Shown piece after piece: positions 15,626 through 24,547 of a DNA stretch of 64,000 nt (its first letter is position 1; every line of letters starts with the position of its first letter). The notes under the pieces are model-generated. The model saw only the letters and a list, made by a program, of their open reading frames with translations, was not told the origin of the DNA and searched no databases. Origin of the DNA: Burkholderia sp. HI2500 (GTDB taxonomy: Bacteria; Pseudomonadota; Gammaproteobacteria; Burkholderiales; Burkholderiaceae); the NCBI RefSeq assembly GCF_002223055.1, contig NZ_NKFL01000006.1:3155524-3219523 (forward strand), read 5' to 3'. A program made the position numbers and the translations under genes.

Positions 15626-16477
15626 TTACGCGGCGACGAACTCGTGCACGAAGCGGTTGAACACGGCGGGGCTCGCGGCGTTCATCCCGTGCGATGCGCC
15701 GGCGACGGTCTGCCGTTGCGCATTGCCGATCCATTGCGACAGCGTGTCGACGTTGTTGCGGAACATCTTCGGGCTGCGCTGGCCGTCGATCAGCAGCGTG
15801 CGGCATGCGATGTCGCCGGCCGTGTGCTGCGAGTACGCGGGCAGCGGGTCGCGCAGCTGCTTCGGCAGCGTGCTCGCGTTGTCGATCGCCATCGTGCGGA
15901 AACGCGACGTGCTCTTCTTCCATGCGCCCGGCAGGCTCACGGAATCGACGAACATCTCGAGGCCCGATTCGACGTCGCCTTGCCCGATCAGGTTCACGGC
16001 CTGCGTGCGCAGCGCGATCGCGGCGGCCGGCAGCGCGGCTTCGCGCACGCCCGGCTGTTGCAGCGGGCCGCCCGGATCGGCGAGCGTCAGCGATTCGACG
16101 AGATGCGGATGCTGGCGCGCGACGTTGAACGCAACGCTGCCGCCGCGCGAGTGGCCGACCAGGTGCACGGGGCCGAGGTCGAGCGCGTCGATGAATTCGG
16201 CGAGCTCGTCGACGTGGTTCTGCCAGCTGAACTCGTCCTGGATGCCCGCTTCGACGGCCGGCCAGTAATGGCTGAGGCTCGGCGCGATGCAGCGGTAGTG
16301 GGCCGACAGCGACGCGAGCTGCGGATCCCAGTAGCGGTAGTCGCACAGCGAGCCGTGCACGAACACCATCGGCGCGCCGCTGCCCCGCTCGACATACGGC
16401 AGGCTGATGCCTGACGAAAGCGTCGCAAATTGCAGGTCGGGGTTCGCGAGCACGGACGGCTCGATTCGCATGTTCAT
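15626..16477 (-). CDS. Alpha/beta-hydrolase fold protein
   Basis: A 283-residue hydrolase of the alpha/beta superfamily with a complete apparent catalytic machinery: oxyanion segment MVFVHGSLCDYRYW, nucleophile elbow GHSRGG, and a C-terminal His in GASHGM; the acidic residue is probably the Asp in LLIDGQ. Size and order match the esterase/epoxide-hydrolase/haloperoxidase-like single-domain family. Substrate unknown. I chose the ATG at 16477 (a second ATG is at 16471); a TTG at 16513 would add 12 residues. It stands alone; a palindrome at 16563-16579 lies 86 bases upstream of the start. Confidence 0.85.
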   Translation of the reverse strand: MNMRIEPSVLANPDLQFATLSSGISLPYVERGSGAPMVFVHGSLCDYRYWDPQLASLSAHYRCIAPSLSHYWPAVEAGIQDEFSWQNHVDELAEFIDALDLGPVHLVGHSRGGSVAFNVARQHPHLVESLTLADPGGPLQQPGVREAALPAAAIALRTQAVNLIGQGDVESGLEMFVDSVSLPGAWKKSTSRFRTMAIDNASTLPKQLRDPLPAYSQHTAGDIACRTLLIDGQRSPKMFRNNVDTLSQWIGNAQRQTVAGASHGMNAASPAVFNRFVHEFVAA

Positions 16478-16562
16478 GACTGAAAGACTCAAAGGTGCGT
16501 CAACACGACGCAACTATGCATCACGGCGACCTGCAAGGAAAACGCATAATTTTCATCGTGAC

Positions 16563-16579
16563 GATCAATTTTATTGATG
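16563..16579. promoter_or_regulatory. Palindrome upstream of the hydrolase gene
   Basis: ATCAA and TTGAT arms around a 5-base TTTTA centre (16564-16578) in an unusually AT-rich stretch. A possible regulator site; no regulator is adjacent. No gene is seen in the 276-base gap 16478-16753. Confidence 0.3.
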
Positions 16580-16753
16580 GCTCGGCCGGAAACCCTTGTC
16601 GTGAGGGGACGGGTGTCGATGCTTTCAATCATCTGACGATTGGTCGAGGCGCCGGAAACGCCGGAAAAGGGCGTCCGGCGACCTGCGCATCCGCGCATGG
16701 CACCTTTGGAAAACGGGAAGCAGGTACGCGAGCCGCCGAAAGCGGCCCGCGCG

Positions 16754-17122
16754 TCAGCGCACCGTCAACGCGGGCGCGGTCTGAAGCACGACGGGGAGGT
16801 CGTTGTCGGTCGCGAACTGCATCGCGAAATCGAACGCGTCCGCACACACGGTGCGCAATTCGTCCGACACGAACAGGCATTTGACGTTGCCGTCGACGAC
16901 GGGCATCGCGAGCCGCGACAGCGCGCACGGATAGCCGGGCCGCCGTTCGCCGACGAACAGCGTGATGACGCCCGCGAGGCGTTCGGGCCAGTCGCTCGGG
17001 CGGAAGGTTTTCTGCGCGTGCGTGACGCCGCGGATCAGGTGGCCAGTGACGCGGCCGTGTTCGGTGATGTCGATGCGATCCATGCTGGAGTGTGTGTCCT
17101 CGTTCGCGTCATTCGCCGCCAT
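16754..17122 (-). CDS. DUF3579 domain protein
   Basis: A 122-residue soluble protein with the DUF3579 signature: GVTHAQKTFRPSDWPERLAG, then a Cys- and Val-containing core GNVKCLFVSDEL, and FDFAMQFATDNDLPV at the end. The family is small and of unknown function, mostly in betaproteobacteria. The ATG at 17122 overlaps the end of the response-regulator gene by 14 bases, suggesting translational coupling; a later ATG at 17083 is an alternative start and would remove 13 polar residues. It is the last gene of the transporter-kinase-regulator transcription unit, so a link with carboxylate uptake is inferred from position only. Confidence 0.75.
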   Translation of the reverse strand: MAANDANEDTHSSMDRIDITEHGRVTGHLIRGVTHAQKTFRPSDWPERLAGVITLFVGERRPGYPCALSRLAMPVVDGNVKCLFVSDELRTVCADAFDFAMQFATDNDLPVVLQTAPALTVR

Positions 17123-18470
17123 CGGCCGCCGCGTCGCCGCGCGCGGGAATCCGCAGGTTGCGCAGCTTGTGATAGAGCGTTTTCTTCGGCATCCCGAGCG
17201 CTTCGCTTGCCTCCGCGACGTTGCCGTTGTGACGCTGCAGCATGTCCTCGATCAGCATCCGCTCGAAATACGCGAGCTGCTCCGCGAGCGTGCCGCCCGC
17301 GGCCGGCGTGCCGCCGGACGACAGCAGGCTGTCGCCGGTCAGCCCGAGCACGAAGCGGTCGGCCACGTTCTGCAGCTCACGCACGTTGCCGGGCCACGCA
17401 TGCGTCATCAGTTCGGACACCTGCGCAGCCGTGACGACCGGTGCCGGCTGCCCGAAGCGGCGCGCGGCCGCGAGCACGAAATGTTCGAACAGCAGCGGGA
17501 CGTCCTCGCGCCGCTCGCGCAGCGGCGGCAGTTCGATCTGCGCGACGTTGAGGCGATACAGCAAGTCCGCGCGAAAGCGGCCGTCGGCCGCGAGCTCGGC
17601 AAGATCGGCCTTCGACGCGGCGACCACGCGGCAGTCGACCGGAATCAGCTCGTTCGCGCCGAGCCGCTCGACCACGCGCTCCTGCAGCACGCGCAGCATC
17701 TTGACCTGCAGCGGAATCGGCATCGTCTCGATCTCGTCGAGGAACAGCGTGCCGCCGTCCGCCCATTCGATCTTGCCAATGCGCTTCTTGATCGCGCCGG
17801 TAAATGCGCCGGCTTCATGGCCGAACAGTTCGCTCTCGAAGACCTGCTCAGGCAGGCCGCCGCAGTTCAGCGCGACGAAATGCGCGTCGCGCCGGCCGCC
17901 GAAGTCGTGCAGGCTGCGCGCGATCAGTTCCTTGCCGGTGCCCGTCTCGCCGGTGATCAGCACCGACACCGACGTATCGGCGAGGCGCAGGATCTTCTTG
18001 CGCACGTCGGCCATCGCGGGCGACTTGCCGAGCACGAACGCCTCGATGCCCTGCCAGTTGTTCAGCGCCGCGCGCAGCCCCTGGACCTCGAGCGTCAGGC
18101 GGCGCTTCTCGACCGCGCGCGCGACGCGCCCCGCGATCACGTCCGACGAGAACGGCTTCTCGATGAAGTCGTACGCGCCGACTTGCATCGCGCCGACGGC
18201 CGTCGAGATGTCGGCATGGCCGCTGATCAGCACGACCGGGATCTGCGCGTCGATGGCCATCACGCGATCGAGCAGCTGCAGCCCGTCGATGCCCGGCATC
18301 CGCACGTCCGACACGATCACGACCGGCGCGCCGGGCGCGACGTGATGCAGCGCGTCGGCGGCCGACGCGAACGCGTCCACTGCGAAGCCGGCAAGCGCTA
18401 CCGCCTGCTCGACGCCGATCCGGACGTTTTCATCGTCCTCGACGACCAGCACCCGAATCTCATCTTCCAT
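17109..18470 (-). CDS. Sigma-54-dependent response regulator (DctD-like)
   Basis: A 453-residue NtrC-family activator. Residues 1-120 are the receiver domain with phospho-acceptor Asp near 55 (IVSDVRMPG) and the EDD acidic pair near 11; the AAA+ domain holds Walker A GETGTGKE, the sigma-54-contacting GAFTGA loop, and a GNVRELQNV segment; the C-terminal helix-turn-helix is NVAEASEALGMPKKTLYHKL. Its start overlaps the kinase gene by 11 bases. It is often annotated DctD, but the adjacent transporter is a 2-hydroxycarboxylate (CitS-type) carrier, not DctA, so it more likely activates that carrier from the -24/-12 promoter at 21897-21911. Confidence 0.92.
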   Translation of the reverse strand: MEDEIRVLVVEDDENVRIGVEQAVALAGFAVDAFASAADALHHVAPGAPVVIVSDVRMPGIDGLQLLDRVMAIDAQIPVVLISGHADISTAVGAMQVGAYDFIEKPFSSDVIAGRVARAVEKRRLTLEVQGLRAALNNWQGIEAFVLGKSPAMADVRKKILRLADTSVSVLITGETGTGKELIARSLHDFGGRRDAHFVALNCGGLPEQVFESELFGHEAGAFTGAIKKRIGKIEWADGGTLFLDEIETMPIPLQVKMLRVLQERVVERLGANELIPVDCRVVAASKADLAELAADGRFRADLLYRLNVAQIELPPLRERREDVPLLFEHFVLAAARRFGQPAPVVTAAQVSELMTHAWPGNVRELQNVADRFVLGLTGDSLLSSGGTPAAGGTLAEQLAYFERMLIEDMLQRHNGNVAEASEALGMPKKTLYHKLRNLRIPARGDAAADGGE

Positions 18471-20343
18471 GCTCTGTCCTTTGCAGCGTGGCCGCCGCGA
18501 ATTCGATACTGAACTGCGCGCCGCCTTCGTCGCGGTTCGTCGCGGCGATCTTCGCGCCGAACGCCTCGACGATGCGCGACGTGATCGCGAGGCCGAGCCC
18601 GAGGCCCTGGCCGCGCGGCTTGGTCGTGACGAACGGCTCGAACAGATGCGGCAGCACGTCGGGCGCGATGCCCGCGCCGCTGTCGGCCACCGTGAAGCGC
18701 ACGCGGCCGGCTTCGTCCGGCCCGGCGGCCTCGATGACGATACGGCGCACGCTCGCGTCGTGCACCGCGTCGAGCGCATTGCCGAGCAGGTTCACGATCA
18801 CCTGCTGCAACTGGCTCGATTCGGCCGACACGGCGGTGCCCGGCGCGATGTTCACGTCGAGCTGCACGCCTTCGTCGCGGATCCGCGCATCGTAGATGAG
18901 TCGCGCATGCGCGACGGCCTCGTTCAGCGACACCGCGACGCGCTCGACGTCCGGCTTGCGCGCGAAGGTCTTCAGCTCGCCGGTGAGCACCGCCATGCTG
19001 TCGACGAGCTTGCCGATCCGTTCGAGATTGGCGAGCGCCGGCGCGGGCTGGCCGCGCTCGAAGAACGTGCGCGCGTTGTCGCACAGCGTGCGGATCGCGA
19101 CGAGCGGCTGGTTCAGCTCGTGCGTGAGGCCGGCGGCCATCTGCCCGAGCACCGCGAGCTTGCCCGCATGCACGACTTCCTGCTGCGATGCGCGCAGCCG
19201 CTGCTCGGTGCGCTCGCGCTCGACGATCTCGCGCTGCATCCGTTCGTTCGCGGCCGTCAGCGCGGCCGTGCGCTGCGCGACGGTCAGCTCGAGCTGGTCG
19301 TTCGCGCGCCGCAGCGCGTCCTGCGCGTTCAGCCGCGCGACGATCGCCCGGCGGCGCTGGATCGCGTAGCCGGCGAGCAGCGCGGCGATCAGGAACGCGC
19401 CGGTGACGAACACGAAAGCCGTCTGCTGCTGGCGCCGCGCGCCCGCGATGTCGAGCAGCACCATCAGCGAATCGCCGGCCTGCGGCGCGGGGCGCGACAT
19501 CACGAGATAGCGCGTGGTGCGGCCGCTGTGGCGCGTATCGGGGAAGGTGCCGAACCACGCGGCCGCGCTGCGGTCGCCGATATGGCGGTACGGCAGCGCG
19601 TCGACCGTGCGGCCCGCGTATTGCCGCGACGCCTGGATGTCGCGCTGCTGCTGCGCGGTGATCGGGCGCAGCGCGGTGAATTTCCATGCGGGTTCGGTCG
19701 AGATCACGACCACGCCGTTGCTGTCGACGACCATCGCGGCGACGCCCGGCGCGCGCCACGCCGATTCGAGCGAATCGACGCTGATCTTCACGGCGGCCAC
19801 GCCGATCGGCACGCCTTCGTCGCGCACCGCGCTGGCGAAGTAGACGCCCGGCACGCCGGTGTTGGTGCCGATGCCGAAGAAGCGGCCGCTGCCGCGCGCG
19901 AGCGCGTCCTTGAAATACGGCCGGTACGACACGTTGGTGCCGACGAAGCTGAGCGTCTCGTTCCAGTTGCTGGCGGCGATCACGTCGCCCTGCAGGTCGA
20001 TCACGTCGACCGCGCCGCTGCCCGCGTCGCGGTTCACGGCTTCGAGGTAGGTGTCGACCGTGTGCACGAGTTCGGGAGCGTCATGCGGCGCGGCTTTCAG
20101 CATCGTGCGCACGCCGTCCTGCCGCGCGACCAGGCCGGGCAGGATCTCGAAGCGGCCGAGCTCGCTCTTCAGGCTCGACGCATACAGGTCGAGCCGGTGC
20201 GCGCCGGTTTCCTCGAGCGCGTCGATCGCGCGTTCCCACGCGAAATCGACGGCCGCGGCCGCCACGCACACATACAGCACGCCGGCCGATGCCCAGCCCC
20301 ACCACGGGATGCCCTTGAAGCTCTTCTGCACGTTCGCCCTCAT
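18460..20343 (-). CDS. Membrane sensor histidine kinase (DctB-like)
   Basis: A 627-residue sensor kinase. An N-terminal membrane helix (WWGWASAGVLYVCVAAAAVD) is followed by a periplasmic double-PAS (dCache-like) sensing domain of about 260 residues, with the ligand-pocket segment WNETLSFVGTNVSYRPYFKD seen in DctB, a second helix near 300 (FVFVTGAFLIAALLAGYAI), a coiled coil, the His box LTHELNQPL, and ATP-binding N and G boxes (NLLGNALDAV, DSGAGI, GQGLGLGL). It would phosphorylate the following regulator in response to a C4 or 2-hydroxy acid outside the cell. I chose the ATG at 20343; a TTG 12 bases upstream is possible. Confidence 0.92.
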   Translation of the reverse strand: MRANVQKSFKGIPWWGWASAGVLYVCVAAAAVDFAWERAIDALEETGAHRLDLYASSLKSELGRFEILPGLVARQDGVRTMLKAAPHDAPELVHTVDTYLEAVNRDAGSGAVDVIDLQGDVIAASNWNETLSFVGTNVSYRPYFKDALARGSGRFFGIGTNTGVPGVYFASAVRDEGVPIGVAAVKISVDSLESAWRAPGVAAMVVDSNGVVVISTEPAWKFTALRPITAQQQRDIQASRQYAGRTVDALPYRHIGDRSAAAWFGTFPDTRHSGRTTRYLVMSRPAPQAGDSLMVLLDIAGARRQQQTAFVFVTGAFLIAALLAGYAIQRRRAIVARLNAQDALRRANDQLELTVAQRTAALTAANERMQREIVERERTEQRLRASQQEVVHAGKLAVLGQMAAGLTHELNQPLVAIRTLCDNARTFFERGQPAPALANLERIGKLVDSMAVLTGELKTFARKPDVERVAVSLNEAVAHARLIYDARIRDEGVQLDVNIAPGTAVSAESSQLQQVIVNLLGNALDAVHDASVRRIVIEAAGPDEAGRVRFTVADSGAGIAPDVLPHLFEPFVTTKPRGQGLGLGLAITSRIVEAFGAKIAATNRDEGGAQFSIEFAAATLQRTEHGR

Positions 20344-20470
20344 CGAAGCCCGCAATCGTCCGCACGGCGTGACGCCCGAAACGACACCCCGAACGACGCG
20401 CGCCGCGCGCCGGGTGGGCCGGCGGCGGCGCGTGCGAAGCGGCCTGCGCGACGGTGCGCGCGGCGGCGCG

Positions 20471-21835
20471 TCATCCGAAGTGGGCGACCAGGATCAGCGT
20501 GACCGTGACGACGATCGCGCCGCCGATCCGCGTCGCGATCTGCGCGAACGGCATCAGCTGCATCCGGTTCGCGGCGGTCAGGATCGCGACGTCGCCGGTG
20601 CCGCCTTGCCCACTGTGGCAGGCGTTCACGATTGCGGTGTCGATAGGGTACATCTTCATCAGGCGGCCGACCACGAAACCGGTGCCCATCAGCGTCGCGA
20701 CGGTCGACACGATGGTGACGACGTTGACGATCGTGAACGCGGCGGTCAGCTTGTCCCACGGCGTCATCGCGACGCCGATCGCGAACAGCAGCGGGTACGT
20801 GACGGCGGTCGAGAAGAACTTGTAGACGACGAACGCGCCTTCCTGCAGCGGCGGCGACACCGCGCGCGCGAGCTTCACGAGCACCGCGAGGAACAGCATC
20901 GCAACCGGCGCGGGCAGGCCGAACAGCTTGTGCGCCATCAGGCCGACCAGGTACAGCGTGATCGCGGTGATGCCGGCGCCCGCGATGTGCGAAACGTCGA
21001 CGTGGCCGCGGATTTCCTCGTTCTCGGGCGTCATGTCGCCCGATTCGCCGACCTGCAGGCGGCCGTTGCCGGTCAGGTGCGGGAAGCGCTTGCCGAGCAT
21101 GTCGAGCGCGCCCGACAGGATGATCGCGGTCAGGCTGCCGAGCATCACCGGCGGCAGCACCATCGCGAACATTTCGCCTTGCGGCAGGTGCATCAGTTCC
21201 GAATAGCCGATCGACAGCGGAATCGCGCCTTCGCCGACGCCGCCGGCCATGATCGGCACGACGATGTACAGCAGAGTGTGGCGCGCGCCGAGGCCGAGCG
21301 CGGTGCCGACCGCCGTGCCGACGATCGCGGCCGCGACCGAGCCGGCCGCGAGCGGGATGAAGATCTTCACGAAGCCCTGGATCAGCACGCGGCGATCCAT
21401 GCTCAGGATGCTGCCGACGATGATCGACGCGATGAACAGGTACAGGAAGTTGGTCGACTTCGTGAACTCGACGGTCAGGTTCAGCACCGGCTTCGGCAGC
21501 ACGTGGTAGTACGTGAGCGCCGACGGCACGAAGGTCGCGAAGATCGCGGCCGCGCCGATGTTGCGCAAGAGCGGCAGGCGCTTGCCCAGTTCCGCGCAGG
21601 TGAAGCCGAAGAACGCGAGCACCGCGATCGCCATCGAGATCTCGCCGGGCACCTTGCCGGTCACCGAGAAGCCGACGATCAGCGCGAGCAGGATGAAATA
21701 GACGGGCAGCGGAATGATGCCGATGCGGATTTCCATCAGTTTCCACCAGCCTTCAGGCCAGAAGCGCGCGCGCGGGGTGGCGACGGCGTCGGAAACCGGC
21801 TCCGGATGGGACGGGGTATGGATAGAGGTCTGCAA
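20471..21835 (-). CDS. 2-hydroxycarboxylate transporter (CitS/CimH family)
   Basis: A 454-residue inner-membrane carrier of the 2HCT family, which imports citrate, malate or similar 2-hydroxy acids with Na+ or H+. The two signature reentrant-loop motifs are visible: GGVGEG at about 198-203 and GQGGTGD in the second half, with the two half-domains in inverted topology and about 11 helices. The N terminus (about 30 residues, Pro-rich) is cytoplasmic. It lies 128 bases upstream of the sensor kinase gene and on the same strand. A consensus sigma-54 promoter 62 bases upstream and two activator-like sites further upstream point to control by the linked two-component system. Confidence 0.92.
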   Translation of the reverse strand: MQTSIHTPSHPEPVSDAVATPRARFWPEGWWKLMEIRIGIIPLPVYFILLALIVGFSVTGKVPGEISMAIAVLAFFGFTCAELGKRLPLLRNIGAAAIFATFVPSALTYYHVLPKPVLNLTVEFTKSTNFLYLFIASIIVGSILSMDRRVLIQGFVKIFIPLAAGSVAAAIVGTAVGTALGLGARHTLLYIVVPIMAGGVGEGAIPLSIGYSELMHLPQGEMFAMVLPPVMLGSLTAIILSGALDMLGKRFPHLTGNGRLQVGESGDMTPENEEIRGHVDVSHIAGAGITAITLYLVGLMAHKLFGLPAPVAMLFLAVLVKLARAVSPPLQEGAFVVYKFFSTAVTYPLLFAIGVAMTPWDKLTAAFTIVNVVTIVSTVATLMGTGFVVGRLMKMYPIDTAIVNACHSGQGGTGDVAILTAANRMQLMPFAQIATRIGGAIVVTVTLILVAHFG

Positions 21836-21896
21836 GACGTGTCTCCTGATGTTGGTATGCCTGCATGGCTTCGCGGCATCGTGTGCCGTCTATTAC

Positions 21897-21911
21897 GCAA
21901 CCCTCGTGCCA
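21897..21911 (-). promoter_or_regulatory. Sigma-54 (-24/-12) promoter of the 2HCT transporter
   Basis: On the minus strand the sequence reads TGGCAC-GAGGG-TTGCG, a match to the consensus TGGCAC-N5-TTGCA in all but the last base. It faces the transporter gene, whose ATG is about 62 bases away. This fits an NtrC-type regulator encoded in the same gene group. Confidence 0.85.
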
Positions 21912-21994
21912 GAAATCCGGCCTGTCGGAATATTTTTAATGCATTGATTTATAAGGGGTTTGTTTCGTCTGCGGAAAGGGAGTCCCGGCCCGCT

Positions 21995-22044
21995 GGCCGA
22001 GATTTCGGAATTCGCGCGGCGCCCAGGCCGAGATTTCGGCCTGG
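21995..22044 (-). promoter_or_regulatory. Candidate upstream activator sites for the DctD-like regulator
   Basis: The 14-mer GGCCGAGATTTCGG occurs at 21995-22008 and again at 22026-22039, exactly 31 bases apart (three helical turns). The second copy lies inside a near-perfect 22-base palindrome at 22023-22044 (CCAGGCCGA and TCGGCCTGG arms). They sit about 85-135 bases upstream of the -24 element, the usual spacing for NtrC-family enhancer sites. Confidence 0.7.
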
Positions 22045-22268
22045 CGGCCGGCCGGGCAGCCGGTCAGGCCGCCGATCCCGTATGGCCGCCCGCCATATCG
22101 CCGCGCGCGATTTTCTTCGCACAATCGCTTCGTAGACCGCCCCCGCGCCGCTCTCTATCATCGGCTGATCTTTTCCGATGCGTTTGACCTCTGTCCGGAG
22201 AACGCCCGTGCGTTCGCCGCGGCGTCGCTCATCCATCGATACCGTCTTTGGACAGGAGAGTGGTTTCC

Positions 22269-23099
22269 ATGCTGCATGCCGTTTTTTCCGCCCGCTTTTC
22301 CGCCGGCCGCGTCGCGCGCCTGCTGGCTGCCGCCGTGCTTGGCGTCGCATTGCTCAACGGCGCGCACGCCGACACCGCGCCGCTGAAGGTCGGCATCTCG
22401 ACCAGCCCGCAGATCGAGGCGCTGAAGGTCGCCGCGAAGGAAGCGAAGGCGCAGGGGCTCGACGTGAAGATCGTCGAGTTCACCGACTGGAATACGCCGA
22501 ACGCGGCGCTCGCGAACAAGGACATCGACGTCAACTACTTCCAGCACATCCCGTTCCTCGAGAACGCGAACAAGCAGGGCGGCTACAACTTCGTGTCGAT
22601 CGCGCCCGGCACGATCATGAAGATCGGCCTCTATTCGAAGAAGGTGAAAAGCTTCAGCGAGCTGAAGGACGGCGCGAAAGTCGCGATCGCGAACGATCCG
22701 GTGAACGGCGGGCGCGGGCTGCTGTTGCTGCAGCGCGCGGGGCTCATCACGCTGAAGCCGGGTGCCGACTACCGCGCGACGACGCATGACATCGTCGCGA
22801 ACCCGAAGCACCTGAAGATCATCCCGCTCGAAGCGTCGCAGCTCGCGCGCTCACTCGACGACGTCGATCTCGCGCAGGGCTACCCGAGCTTCATCAAGCT
22901 CGCCGGCACGACCGACCCGAACAGCGCGCTGCTGTTCGACGGCACCGAGAACAAGATCTTCGCGATCCAGTGGGTCGTGCGGCCGGACAGCGTGAACGAT
23001 CCGCGCATCCGCAAGTTCATCTCGATCTATCAGCACTCGCCTGCGGTGCGCAAGGCGCTCGACAACGCGTTCGGCTCGCTGTACGCGATCGCGTGGTGA
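22269..23099 (+). CDS. MetQ/NlpA-family ABC substrate-binding protein
   Basis: A 276-residue periplasmic binding protein of the NlpA/MetQ family. The signal peptide ends near ALLNGAHA and has no lipobox, so it should be soluble rather than lipid-anchored. The mature part begins LKVGISTSPQIEAL and shows family segments such as DVNYFQHIPFLE and VAIANDPVNGGRGLLLLQ. It heads an operon with an ATPase and permease of the MetNI type, two flavin-type monooxygenases and a ferritin-like protein, so the ligand is more likely an organosulfur compound than methionine itself. The ATG at 22269 has an AGGAG site 11 bases upstream. Confidence 0.88.
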   Translation: MLHAVFSARFSAGRVARLLAAAVLGVALLNGAHADTAPLKVGISTSPQIEALKVAAKEAKAQGLDVKIVEFTDWNTPNAALANKDIDVNYFQHIPFLENANKQGGYNFVSIAPGTIMKIGLYSKKVKSFSELKDGAKVAIANDPVNGGRGLLLLQRAGLITLKPGADYRATTHDIVANPKHLKIIPLEASQLARSLDDVDLAQGYPSFIKLAGTTDPNSALLFDGTENKIFAIQWVVRPDSVNDPRIRKFISIYQHSPAVRKALDNAFGSLYAIAW

Positions 23100-23110
23100 C
23101 GGAGGCGGGC

Positions 23111-24529
23111 ATGACGACGGCGAACCGCAAGAAAATCCTGCTCAACGCGTTCAACATGAACTGCGTCGGGCACATCAACCACGGGCTGTGGACGCATCCG
23201 CGCGACCGCTCCGCGCACTACACCGATCTCGACTACTGGGCCGACCTCGCGAAGACGCTCGAACGCGGCAAGTTCGACGGGATCTTCCTCGCGGACATCG
23301 TCGGCGTGTACGACGTGTTCGGCGGCGGCCCCGATGCCGCGCTGCGCGAATCGGTGCAGGTGCCGGTCAACGATCCGCTGCTGCTCGTGCCCGCGATGGC
23401 GCAGGTCACGCGGCACCTCGGCTTCGGCGTGACCGCGAACCTCACCTACGAGCCGCCATACCTGTTCGCGCGCCGCATGTCGACGCTCGATCACCTGACG
23501 AAAGGGCGCGTGGGCTGGAACATCGTCACCGGCTATCTCGACAGCGCCGCGCGCGGGATGGGCCTCGCGCAGCAGATCGGCCACGACGACCGCTACGAGC
23601 GCGCGGACGACTACATGGACGTCGTCTACAAGCTGTGGGAACAGAGCTGGGACGACGATGCGGTGATCCGCGACGCGCAGGCGCGCGTGTTCGCGCAGCC
23701 GGGCAAGGTGCGGCGCGTGAAGCACGACGGGCCGTTCTATTCGATCGACGCGATTCATCTGAGCGAGCCGTCGCTGCAGCGCACGCCGGTGCTGTACCAG
23801 GCCGGTTCGTCCGCGCGCGGCGTCGAGTTCGCCGGCCGTCACGCGGAATGCGTGTTCGTGAACGGGCAGAGCAAGGCCGCCGCGCGTGCGGCGACACTCG
23901 ACATTCGCGCGGCCGCTGCACGGCAGGGCCGCGACCCGGCGTCGATCAAGATCTTTGCCGGCGTGAGCGTCGTGACGGCCGAGACTGAATTGCTTGCCCG
24001 CGAGAAGTTCGACGAGTACCGGCGCTATGCGAGCGCCGAGGCCGGTCTCGCGCATTTCGCGAGCTCGACCGGCATCGACTTCGCGAAGTACGGACTCGAC
24101 GAACCGATCTCGTACGTGAAGACCGATTCGATCCAGTCGGCCGTCGACGCGATCTCGCGCAAGAGCACGACCGGCACGTGGACCGTGCGGCGCATGCTCG
24201 AACAGATGTCGCTCGGCGGCCGCTATGCGCCGATCGTCGGCTCGCCGTCGCAGGTCGCGGACGAACTGCAGTCGTGGATCGACGAGACCGGCATCGACGG
24301 CTTCAACCTGACGCGCACCGTGATGCCCGAGTCGTTCGAGGATTTCGTCGACTGGGTCGTGCCCGAGCTGCAGAACCGCGGCGTCTACAAGGAAGACTAC
24401 GATCCCGCGCCGACGCTGCGCGAGAAGCTGTTCGGCGCGGGCCCGCGCCTGCCCGCGTGGCATACCGGCGCGCAGCACCGGCCGGGCGCCGCCGTGCACG
24501 CCGAATCCGCGCATCCCGCGCATGTCTGA
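23111..24529 (+). CDS. FMNH2-dependent monooxygenase, NtaA/SnaA/DszA (SoxA) family
   Basis: A 472-residue bacterial-luciferase-like oxygenase of the two-component, reduced-flavin-dependent type. The N-terminal LLNAFNMNCVGHINHGLWTH, the central FGVTANLTYEPPYLFARRMS and GRVGWNIVTGYLDSAARGMG segments, and QAGSSARGVEFAGRHAECVF are hallmarks of the NtaA/DszA group, which oxidises nitrilotriacetate, dibenzothiophene sulfone, dimethylsulfide or related compounds. No flavin reductase gene is nearby. Start at 23111 has GGAGG 6 bases upstream. With the neighbouring acyl-CoA-dehydrogenase-fold oxygenase it probably releases sulfur from an imported organosulfur compound. Confidence 0.9.
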   Translation: MTTANRKKILLNAFNMNCVGHINHGLWTHPRDRSAHYTDLDYWADLAKTLERGKFDGIFLADIVGVYDVFGGGPDAALRESVQVPVNDPLLLVPAMAQVTRHLGFGVTANLTYEPPYLFARRMSTLDHLTKGRVGWNIVTGYLDSAARGMGLAQQIGHDDRYERADDYMDVVYKLWEQSWDDDAVIRDAQARVFAQPGKVRRVKHDGPFYSIDAIHLSEPSLQRTPVLYQAGSSARGVEFAGRHAECVFVNGQSKAAARAATLDIRAAAARQGRDPASIKIFAGVSVVTAETELLAREKFDEYRRYASAEAGLAHFASSTGIDFAKYGLDEPISYVKTDSIQSAVDAISRKSTTGTWTVRRMLEQMSLGGRYAPIVGSPSQVADELQSWIDETGIDGFNLTRTVMPESFEDFVDWVVPELQNRGVYKEDYDPAPTLREKLFGAGPRLPAWHTGAQHRPGAAVHAESAHPAHV

Positions 24530-24547
24530 ACGTGACGGAGCGAAGCG

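Noticed and set aside
17109..20343. Calling the two-component pair dctBD and predicting C4-dicarboxylate control
   Set aside because: The domain types match, but the linked carrier is a 2-hydroxycarboxylate family protein, so gene symbols dctB/dctD were withheld.
20051..22135. Long plus-strand frame (694 codons) opposite the kinase and 2HCT genes
   Set aside because: Composition is Arg/Asp/Gly-rich shadow of the real minus-strand genes, which have full family motifs; it also runs over the sigma-54 promoter.
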